From assembly GCA_947568835.1 (NCBI GenBank), contig OX387605.1, positions 18,170,418 to 18,234,417 of the forward strand: a DNA stretch of 64,000 bases. The letters run 5' to 3'. The notes beneath the pieces were generated by a model. It ran no database searches, was not told where the DNA came from, and saw only the letters and a list, made by a program, of their open reading frames with translations. Position 1 is the first letter of the stretch. The number at the start of each line of letters is the position of its first letter. The position numbers and the translations under genes were made by a program. Below, one piece after another: positions 57,101 to 64,000 of the stretch. Source of the stretch: Protonemura montana. Its lineage: Eukaryota > Arthropoda > Insecta > Plecoptera > Nemouridae.

Positions 57101-60100
57101 GAATTTTCGGAACGACCCCACGCATTTCATTCGCCAAATAGCCATCCCCCAAAATAACACTCCATATAAAATGATAATAGGCGTCCATGTCCGAAACGAG
57201 ATTATAATCCGAGCTCCCAGAAATGCACGCACAGTTAGTACCGTACGGTACGTACTAACCGACATTACGCATTACATCCCCAGTGCGGGACCAACGCGTA
57301 ACGCACGGGGAGCGTCATAACTTATACGTGCTACCCGCGAATTGGACCAACAGGGATGTCGTTAGCAGGGAAAACACGGCATAGATTTTCCGGGAGCGGA
57401 CGACAATTTATTTTTTCTAGTCTAGTATATGTATGAGATACAAGCAAGTAGTTTGCGGGATGTAGCCATGAATCAAAGATCATATTTACGCTTTTTAATA
57501 TCCTCTATCGGTGAAGGGGGTGGATGTGGGGTATGAGATGCGTGTAAAGACGAGGAGGTTTAACCATTGAGCGTATAGGTAGAGTCAGAGGTCCAACGCT
57601 AGTGTCTTCGTGAAAAATGACCATCAAATGACTAAACTCTACAGAAAAAAATTGAGGATGCTACTAGATGGAGACATATCGTCGATTTGAACGTTAAGAT
57701 ATTTAATTTAGATTTTTCTCATGATAACACGTATTTGAGACTGATTTACGCTACAATCGTCTGTATTAGGCAATGCAAACCTCAACGAGTGATATACACG
57801 TATTGATATTTTGAGTTTTAATTATTTCATTGTAATTGTTAAAAAAGGCTGCCGCAAGCGCCATCGGTTGGCACTTACCGTTACCACGTGTTGCCGGCTC
57901 GTTTGCTCAGCAGAACGCTGGCCCTCTGACTATATTATATAAATTCTATGGTTTAAAAGGGTGATGTTAGGTAGTGGAATCGGTAGTGTCTGTGGTTTTA
58001 GTATAAGAAGAATAAGCAGGGAAGGAGGATGAAGATGAGAAAGAAGAACGCTGGAAGAAGGGGTGGGGACCGCAGTCAGCATCTCAGAGCAGAATCAATA
58101 ACTGGAGCAAAGCGGAGACATAAGGAAGTGGCTGCAAAGACACAATAAGAGAATGGAAGAGCAGGGTGAAGAACACAGAGGTGAACCGAAAGAACGGGCA
58201 AGATGAATGGGAGAACGAGCGGGAAGGAGGAAATTACTGAGATAGTGGTGTGATCTCTGATGAGAAATAAAAGTGAAGCGAAAAAGGAAAAAAAAAACGC
58301 AAATAAAAACCGCAATTGTTTAAACAAAAATGAGCTTTGACTTTTTTTGCAATGAGTAAAGTGAGTTTGTCTTTGGTAAACGTACATTTAAAAGGACAAA
58401 AGAGTTTGCTCAACGTTTAAATAATTTAAGGAAAAATAATAGGAAAATAGAAAAACTTTTTTTTTTCGCCTCTTGCGAATTGAGTGAAATGTTTCAAGTA
58501 ACCAATTAGAAAGTTTTGTAATGATGTAGCAAAGTGATATGAGAGAGAGAACGGAGGGATTGAAAAGGATCGTCGCGAAGCGCGGGGTCGAGTGAGACTC
58601 GAGAGACCAATCGGCCTCCGTTCGTACCTCATCAAAAAACCATCGGCGAATATTATACGGGCACCGTTTGCCGACCCCGTAGCCGACCTTTTCGGATTGC
58701 CTCGACGGACCATGCATTTAGTTTGACGCCCGCAAACGCCAGACGTGATATTTCACCGTGCAAACGCCGCACGGAAACATTTTCATTAGGTAGTATCGAA
58801 AAGCAGGCAGAGGGTGCTAGATTTTCCGGCTCTCTCGCCCCAAGTCCGCGCACATACAGGGTAGAGAGGTCCCTGAGAGGCGCGCGCTGCGCCGAGATCG
58901 ATCGGCGGATGCTGGATGCTTCGTCCCTTGGAGTACGAGGGACCAAAGCAAGCCGCTCTGCCGCTACAACGCCAGTTCGTCAGAGATTTCGCCAACCGAA
59001 TGTAATGCCTCCACCTCGCCGCAGATCTAGTGCGCGATGCACAAGGTAATTCACTTCGAAACGGTTATAAAAGAAACGACTTTGCGTATATTTCGTAAAA
59101 GACACAAAAAATAAAAATTGTATAAAAAAAAAAACGTTGCAAAAATGAAGAAGAATACACTGCGAACGGTGATAATCTTTTCTCTTTTACATTTTTAATG
59201 TCAAGAGGTTGAGAAAAATGAGTTCACTTTCCTTGATTGTGTTTTCTCGACATTTAGTCCCTGCCATCTTAAACAACCTCGATGGCAATTAATCAATTTA
59301 AAAAACTGTACACTGCAAGCTAAAAGATAAATAAACCACTCGGCAAAAGTCTTCATGTCTGGCTAGATGATAAATAGAATACAAGAAGTGAGCAACACAA
59401 CAGTCGCTGTCCCCTCATTAACGCTTTTCCATTGTAATAGAATGAAAACTGTATTTTAAAGCCGAAAGGGTATACATGACCTAACAAAATGATACACATA
59501 ATATCATTTAAAGTCTGTCGCCCTTTAAACAGTTTTTTTACACCCGCACCCTTTGAAAGAAAAGCGTTGAAATGACGTCACTATAGAAGAAAGCGATACT
59601 GTAGGGGTTCACAAAAGTTCACCAATGAATCAAATAACGTCGGTGACAGGAAAACAATAGCAGCATCCAATACGGCGAAAGCAAAGGAGCAATTACCTGC
59701 GTCGATTATTGTTGACCAGTGGCAAAGCTGAGATCTGATCGTCAACTCATTAAGATCAGCGGTCAAGCATGCCGTCCTGGTATGCTACCCCTGACCGAGG
59801 CTCCAAAGGAAGGGCTGAAAATCGCCCACGCCTGCAGGCCGACCATGCACGGTACAGGGTTGGGACCGCTCGGTTGGCACTTATCCAAAGAGGCAATATG
59901 TCGTTCCTGGCTAGCTGCACTATCACCTCACAACACACAACAAGCTAGCATAGGGTGTTGGGGTACGGCAGCCATCGCCTACCTCTCGATCGATTCATTA
60001 CCGATACAAAATGCCAGGATAAACCCTTGTCTTCATATTTTCAGATTGCTAATCGTGATTCGAGGCGTCTGGAGCGGTTATCGACGCACGGTTCGATGCT

Positions 60101-60629
60101 TGTTTGACATATTGGATTATACCGATAGTGACTCATAGAAGTTAATGTTGCAAAAAGTGGTTGGATTGAAAAGAACGTTGGCTAGTTTCTGCGAAATTTT
60201 AGGCGAAAAAATTTTCAATTTTCTATATTGGATATGAAATGCAATTCTGCAAGCTCAATTCCAATAAGCCTCGAGTGCTAAAAAAAAGCATTGTACTTTT
60301 ATTTCAGGAGAACTAGCATGTAAACCCTCATAACCAGAGTTTTGAAATTTCGTCAAAGGTAGCGCCGGCAACTATCCTAAAATTCAATTGGCGTTAACAA
60401 ACTGGGATAGAAATTAAAACTAAAAAATAATCAAAATAACAACACATAAAAATCTCATGCCTAGCGCTAAGATAAACTGCTAGCTAGTTTACATTTTAAT
60501 TTCTAATCAAATCCTTACCATCACAGCGTTCATTTTGATGTCCATCATGTTCTTCACCTCGGAAGCCATCTCTCTGATCAGGATCAGGCCATCCTTGCGC
60601 GCCACCTCTGCTCCGAAACTCTGGTATCT
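39116..60629 (-). CDS. CACNA2D3: Voltage-gated calcium channel alpha2/delta subunit (alpha2delta-3 / straightjacket type), 23 coding exons, 5' end missing
   Basis: Exons in coding order: 60629-60519, 55133-54911, 53596-53465, 53351-53077, 52285-52175, 50770-50578, 49541-49405, 49125-49018, 48725-48645, 48550-48476, 47960-47856, 47761-47690, 47417-47276, 47190-47145, 46889-46708, 46113-46023, 43893-43783, 42989-42746, 42284-42039, 41727-41604, 41112-40809, 40206-40008 and 39223-39116. All phases agree: 3,420 bases, 1,139 residues, TGA stop. Counted from the first visible residue: VWA_N region 1-155; VWA domain 185-360 with an intact metal-binding DTSGS (195-199) and ITDG; Cache-type sensor region including [10 protein letters not shown] and [10 protein letters not shown]; Cys-rich C-terminal part; and a last exon with CGGCGSSS before a hydrophobic tail, as for a GPI-anchored alpha2/delta. 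The protein aids surface delivery and synaptic placement of CaV channels. The signal-peptide exon was not found. The paralog is judged from memory. Confidence 0.95.
39446..39516 (+). repeat. Inverted 71-bp copy of an alpha2/delta exon segment, inside the last intron
   Basis: This block is the reverse complement of 41,028-41,098, part of alpha2/delta exon 40809-41112, with two mismatches in 71 bases. It lies in the intron between the penultimate (40008-40206) and last (39116-39223) coding exons. The match starts and stops inside the exon with no splice site, so it is not a duplicated exon, and it faces the wrong way to be one. In the pre-mRNA it is antisense to the exon and could pair with it across about 1.5 kb, looping out exon 40008-40206. 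Confidence 0.9.
41028..41098 (-). repeat. Exonic partner of the inverted 71-bp copy
   Basis: Part of alpha2/delta exon 40809-41112, encoding the acidic Tyr-rich segment around [16 protein letters not shown]. About 97 percent identical, in inverted orientation, to 39,446-39,516. Coding sense and the surrounding frame are intact here, so this is the source copy. Confidence 0.9.
41941..41967. repeat. AT dinucleotide microsatellite
   Basis: A pure (AT)n run of about 13 units in the alpha2/delta intron just downstream of exon 42039-42284, about 70 bases past its splice donor. Confidence 0.85.
44898..44917. repeat. Perfect 20-bp palindrome
   Basis: GCTAGACAATATTGTCTAGC reads the same on both strands. 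It lies in the 2.1-kb alpha2/delta intron between exons 46023-46113 and 43783-43893. It could bind a dimeric factor or be chance; there is no second copy in the window that I noticed. Confidence 0.5.
45170..45207 (+). repeat. Short tandem repeat of TCCTAGGTGT
   Basis: Three units of TCCTAGGTGT separated by AT-rich spacers, in an alpha2/delta intron. A minor replication-slippage repeat. Confidence 0.6.
49660..49735 (+). repeat. Dispersed repeat, copy B (in an alpha2/delta intron)
   Basis: TTCGACAGGAGGAGGCTA, then GGGTTTCCAATCCTCCCTTC, CTAGGCTAGATTAG and a CATCATCATCC tail. It matches copy A at 19,825-19,920 in the same order and orientation with scattered differences, so both are old copies of one dispersed family. 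Confidence 0.55.
51539..51681 (+). mobile_element. MITE-like element (copy 2) in an alpha2/delta intron
   Basis: The left arm has AAGCTTAACCACATAAC and the right arm, read in reverse, AAGTTTAACCACAGAAC: imperfect terminal inverted repeats of about 17-19 bases around an inside of about 100 bases. It shares CCGGATCCA and ACATTTGGGGGTAAA with the block at 4,353-4,520. There is no coding capacity. Confidence 0.45.
54343..54466 (+). mobile_element. Foldback element 1 with tRNA-like core
   Basis: The right arm (GATAGGGTAGTAGC in reverse) shares ACTACCCT with elements 2 and 3; the left arm is more worn but keeps ATCAAAAATG on both sides. The core reads TCCCTGGTGTAACGGTAGCC, which fits the tRNA box A consensus, followed closely by GCGGTTCCCAAATTCC, a degraded box B. 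The spacing is too short for a full anticodon arm. Arms continuing GTACCCAACCGG / CCAATTGGATGC extend the acceptor-like stem. Probably a tRNA-derived foldback element rather than a working tRNA gene. Confidence 0.5.
54561..54668 (-). mobile_element. Foldback element 2 with truncated tRNA-like core
   Basis: The ends pair as GAACACTACTACCCTCT and its degraded partner GAGAGGATTTTAGTG, with AATTTTT on both arms. Inside, on the minus strand at 54,641-54,589, lies a 53-nt tRNA-like fold: acceptor GTCCAAG pairs with TTTGGAC over 7 bp, and D-arm GCTC/GAGC over 4 bp around AATGGATTA (box A TAGCTCAATGG). Only 20 nt remain between the D-arm and the 3' acceptor strand, so a full anticodon arm plus T-arm cannot fit. 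The flanking arms prolong the acceptor stem, making one long hairpin. Confidence 0.6.
56882..56972. mobile_element. Foldback element 3: 91-bp near-perfect hairpin of the same family
   Basis: GAACACTACTACCCTCT... is mirrored by ...AGAGGGTAGAAGTGTTC. The two arms are about 41 bases each with six or seven differences, around a loop of about 9 bases (GGGAA/TTCCC at the base of the loop). It shares termini and the inner ATTGA-GAC-AAACGGG series with element 2, but the tRNA-like core is gone. It looks like the best-preserved or most minimal copy. Confidence 0.65.
58561..59045. promoter_or_regulatory. CpG-rich, GC-rich block inside the alpha2/delta intron
   Basis: I count about 53 CpG in roughly 480 bases, in a gene whose introns are otherwise AT-rich and CpG-poor. 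Open frames run on both strands, as expected where stops are rare, and none resembles a known protein. It ends at ATGCACAAG/GTAATT, a possible plus-strand donor. Candidates: internal promoter or CpG island, antisense transcript, or a fragment of foreign or transposed DNA. Confidence 0.4.
59760..59797. repeat. Imperfect 38-nt hairpin
   Basis: CGGTCA pairs with TGACCG and AGCAT with ATGCT around a short GC-rich loop with a small internal bulge. It lies in the 5.4-kb alpha2/delta intron. No family recognised. Confidence 0.45.
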
Positions 60630-60790
60630 CTGAAACCGCAAACGAGGGAGAGCGGTTAGCAATTGCTGGTCAGCTCGCCCAGTCAGGGCCAACTTCCTCA
60701 AATAATTATCAGTCGAAAAGCCGTGTGATGGCAGTATAATGGTATGCAGAGGTCATTGAAACTTTGTAGGGTGGTCAGTATGCTCTGTTC

Positions 60791-60815
60791 AGAGAGAGAG
60801 AGAGAGAGAGAGAGA
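60791..60815 (+). repeat. AG dinucleotide microsatellite
   Basis: A pure (AG)12 run about 160 bases upstream of the first visible alpha2/delta exon. Confidence 0.9.
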
Positions 60816-63793
60816 ACATACTTTCCCGGCGCCACCGCTCGTTTTGAGTGACAAGGGGGCCAACTGTCCTTAAAAAAACACACTACAAACCATCTCCGAT
60901 AATGTTTGCCATTTTATTTTGCTATGAAGCTTTTGTCATGCCAAGATCTTTTGTTGTTCGAGCTTTACTGAGAATTGTTCTACCAATTACAAGTATTTTA
61001 AAATCCCGCTACTAAAACCATAACTGAAATGTACAAGTTAGTAACAACGCTAAGGAAGATCCATGTACTGGTGGTATCTTCACTCGCTGACTAGACTGTA
61101 GCCCAGTTCGTTGAACGTAGAGAATACGCATCCATAGTCGCGGAAAGGAAATTGAGAATGATGTCATAACTGCCAAAAATAGATAATATTAAGAGTTACT
61201 GCTAATAGCCAAACAAATATATGCCAAATTCAATGTATCAAGTAGCGTTTATTTTGATTCAGAGACTCATCACTCTTCAATACAAAATTAGTTTCAAGTG
61301 TTTTCCTATACAATATTCGTGAGTTATTGTGAGACAACATTGAAAACGTTATTATGGTATATAGAAGTAAATAACGTGCTTTACGGAACATCGCATGACT
61401 TTACACAGCCATTTCGTGGTTTGTTGTTAAGACTACGTTGCGTTTTCAAAGTGTTTCCGATTTTCGAGTAGCGTTTATTCGTATCGTCACGCATTCTCTT
61501 CCTTTATCACCGCACCGTGCAAAACAAGATCCAAATAGACGTCTCGAAGTTTATGTCTTCCGTGCCGTGCTAGAACATCGAGTACACACACACCCTAGTG
61601 TTGATAATCAGTTTTAATCACTTGCAAAGTTTACCGAATCATATCACATGCATGAATCCCCGGTATATATACCCTCATGTTTTCCAGCTTAGAATAAACA
61701 TGAACATCGCTTCGATATTAATCTACCTGGAAAATAATTAAAACTTCAATAACCCAATCATCGCATTAGGAAGTAATAATTGAAATTTACGTGGGAGAAA
61801 ATGTAAATCCGATGTACAAGCTTGCCAGTGAATAAAGAACGGGAAAGATCAGAGATCGAAAAAGATTTTAACGGATTTCCATAAACAAATACCAGATACC
61901 ATGCCGAATATATAATTGCTCCCGTGGGGGACTTAACGCCTCTATTTAGAGAGCAGTAATTAAATTAGCAATTAAAGGGTGATTTTTCTAATGAGGAACG
62001 CCGGTGATTGTTTTGTCAGAGTACCTAGCAAGCAGATGGTAATATTGATTAGTATTTAACTCGTGGGTTAGTTTATTGCATTGCATTACTGAGTGAGAGG
62101 GCAGACGGGAGTTATTGCTCGCGGAGGGAGGTTTGCGAATCGCGAGAGGGGGTGCCGGGGCGCGAGACACAGAGATTATACCCTCATTTGAATAACGTAC
62201 ACAGGCGATTCGTAGAGTCGCCGTTGACGACGGGGTGGATACGACGCGAAGGGGTTCGGTTACACAGAGTTAGGGTGAGTTAGATTTATATACGAAGTAA
62301 CCTGCAGTTTTTTTTTTACTAATAAACAATGGTTACCCGTAAAGGCAACCTCAGATCAAAGATGTCGCCAGATTGTCATGGGAATATTGCATATTATTAA
62401 GCCAGGTAGGAAGGTAGATATTATTGTAACAAAGTAATATGAATTTTCATGCGGTTCAGATTATGAGCATCCTCATTCATAGCCATGAGATTCGAACTCC
62501 TGAAATAAGGACAAACTTTCCGTGAAGACGAAATTTCAATAGAAAGTCAAGAAATTGCTCGGCAGTCTCAACTAAATGTGGCGTGGGGTATTCCTAGGCG
62601 ACGAAAGGCAGCCAATCATAAAGCAGTGTCTGGAAAAACAACTCGATCAAAGATTCCTGTAAAATTTTCTGTGCAGACAAACTTCTCAAGTCTCGAACCG
62701 CGAGGCGCGAATCGACGAATTTATTCGTATATAAAAAAAATAAACAGTGTCGTCGAGAGACGAGTTACGTTATAAAACATCACATTCTTTTTGACATTTT
62801 CGATTTTACAACATGTTTTCCCAAGTTGCGTGACCTGAATGACCCAAACCGGGTGGCAAGCCCAAACCAGCGGTCCACGCCGACGAACGGGTGGGGAACT
62901 TAACGGTAAGGGGGTATGGTGGACGAGGACTTGACGATAAAGAAAGAGAAGGAGGGAACAACGAAGACAAAAGCATTAGAGACCAAAGAGAACGGCGATC
63001 GATGGATGCTATGGTACAGAGAGGAGGCAGGAAAGCCAGCAGCAGCCCGCTCCTGGAATCTGGAATTCGAAACTTTCGAAAAGGGGAAATTTTGCGGTCG
63101 AAACTGTTCGGGTATCGTGGAGTTCTCACAAGTTGACGCCCTTTGAGGTCAACTATTGGTGAACACTAATCATCACATTGGTGATAATGATTTTGGGTTG
63201 GAAAAACTGTTTGAACGTATCCATGTGGGGCGTGGAACATTCGATGCATTTGACCAGTAAGTACGTTGGTAAGGGGTCTTAGCTTCTCGAGCGAGAAAAA
63301 AAGGTGAACATCTAAGACTTTCAAAGTAAGCAGTGTTTTCTTGTACAAACCCAAGCGGCAAGTATTATAACCTCATTGTTCAACCATGCCTCAACTTAGT
63401 GTTTAAACAGTGTAGTTTAAAAATTGCAAGGCAACATTCGTGGCAACAATCTACTTAGAAAGAATTACTCTGATCGCGTGAAAGTTAACAATTATTTATA
63501 TCTCCAATCTTTCATTGAAAGGCAAAAAAACACAAAATGTTTCATATGAAACGATGAAAATCACAAATCTTTTAACTCTGCCGTCCATTTATAATCCCGC
63601 CTAAGTGGGGAGGGCTGCGCAATGCAAACAAAACACTCTCACCAGGTCCCGAGTGTATTATGCCCTTGCGTCCTGAAGGACAAAATGTACGAGCTGGCTC
63701 GAGCGAACGAACGAACAAGGATTTATAAGAAGGACTAAGGACGATGACGCCACCGAGCAGAGCGTCGACCAGGATTAAGTCGGTGGAAACCCG

Positions 63794-63928
63794 ATGGGCA
63801 ACGGACTCGACGTAATGAATCAAAGGGAAACTAGAAAAGTAACCCCACCGCCGCTGCTGCCAGTGTCGCTACTTACAGTTGTTTACGTATTTTTGGTGTT
63901 TGCCTGCTGTTTGTGTCTGTTTCATTGA
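63794..63928 (+). CDS. Small frame encoding a 44-aa hydrophobic peptide (weak candidate)
   Basis: MGNGLDVMNQRETRKV, a Pro-rich turn, then about 22 hydrophobic residues (SLLTVVYVFLVFACCLC) and a stop. The charged N-terminus followed by a hydrophobic run looks like a signal anchor. It may be a real microprotein, the start of a gene whose next exon lies beyond the window, or chance. Two in-frame ATGs (63,794 and 63,815) are possible starts. Confidence 0.2.
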   Translation: MGNGLDVMNQRETRKVTPPPLLPVSLLTVVYVFLVFACCLCLFH

Positions 63929-64000
63929 TCAGGCGTCGAAACCGAAACGGCGTGGTGGTTTGCGGCCACAATTCCGAAGTCAAACTATCGTTTCGAGCGC

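Larger units (their letters stand above)
55134..60518 (-). other. Long alpha2/delta intron (5.4 kb)
   Basis: The largest intron seen in the gene. It holds foldback element 3 (56,882-56,972), a CpG-rich block (58,561-59,045) and a hairpin (59,760-59,797). Long first introns of channel genes often carry enhancers or alternative promoters; here that is only inferred from the CpG-rich block. Confidence 0.7.
60630..64000. other. Region upstream of the first visible alpha2/delta exon; no supported exon
   Basis: The alpha2/delta gene must continue upstream, because the visible part starts at the equivalent of roughly residue 60 and has no signal peptide. I searched the minus strand for a signal-peptide exon and for the usual Trp-Ala-rich segment that comes before, and found neither. 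A GA microsatellite and a small plus-strand frame at 63,794-63,928 are listed separately. GC-rich patches lie near 62,090-62,260 and 62,840-63,140. Confidence 0.5.

Noticed and set aside
57041-57265. 74-codon minus-strand frame with two hydrophobic runs next to foldback element 3
   Set aside because: Not recognised; lies inside an alpha2/delta intron with no supporting signals, and is not part of the foldback element.
58388-58946. Overlapping open frames on both strands in the CpG-rich block
   Set aside because: Stops are rare in GC-rich DNA, so long frames on several strands are expected; none looks like a known protein.
59719-60138. 139-codon plus-strand frame
   Set aside because: Lies in an alpha2/delta intron antisense to the gene, with no recognisable motif.
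62485-62510. Reverse-strand GAGTTCGAATCTC, resembling a tRNA box B
   Set aside because: No box A at the right distance and no cloverleaf.

Overview
The window looks like nuclear DNA from an invertebrate animal, most likely an arthropod. It is AT-rich and intron-dense with GT-AG splicing. The clearest taxonomic hint is an ARF6 whose C-terminus ends in Asn-His-Lys-Leu, as I remember it for insect Arf6, rather than the vertebrate Asn-Tyr-Lys-Ser. Nothing looks bacterial, and I see no rRNA, CRISPR array or intact transposon. I rebuilt gene models by hand from splice sites and codon phase; the family assignments come from remembered protein families, not from a search.

Layout. 1-18,054: no gene I can support, only AT-rich DNA with a few repeat remnants. 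18,055-23,726 (+): a 13-exon gene whose N-terminal module matches fibrous sheath-interacting protein 2 (FSIP2), a sperm-tail protein; the product is 686 aa, about a tenth of the mammalian length. 24,138-25,603 (+): a probable four-exon gene (289 aa) of unknown family. 26,209-26,731 (+): a weak two-exon candidate. 27,262-28,930 (-): a complete four-exon ARF6 (175 aa), convergent with the FSIP2-like gene. 28,956-39,115: about 10 kb without a supported gene. 39,116-60,629 (-): 23 coding exons of a voltage-gated calcium channel alpha2/delta subunit (closest to alpha2delta-3 / Drosophila straightjacket), giving 1,139 residues in one continuous frame up to a stop codon. Its signal-peptide exon was not found and is either in the last 3.4 kb or beyond the window. 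60,630-64,000: no supported gene.

The three recognised genes do not form a pathway: a sperm-structure protein, a membrane-traffic GTPase and a channel auxiliary subunit simply lie side by side. The most striking non-coding feature is an inverted 71-bp near-identical copy of part of one alpha2/delta exon, placed in the last intron of the same gene. The pre-mRNA could therefore form a long exon-intron duplex, the layout known for A-to-I editing or for long-range control of splicing. Also notable are three related foldback elements in alpha2/delta introns, two with a tRNA-like core, a CpG-rich block inside the longest alpha2/delta intron, and an extra acidic, Pro/Tyr-rich linker in the alpha2/delta C-terminal region, which is where the duplicated exon segment lies.
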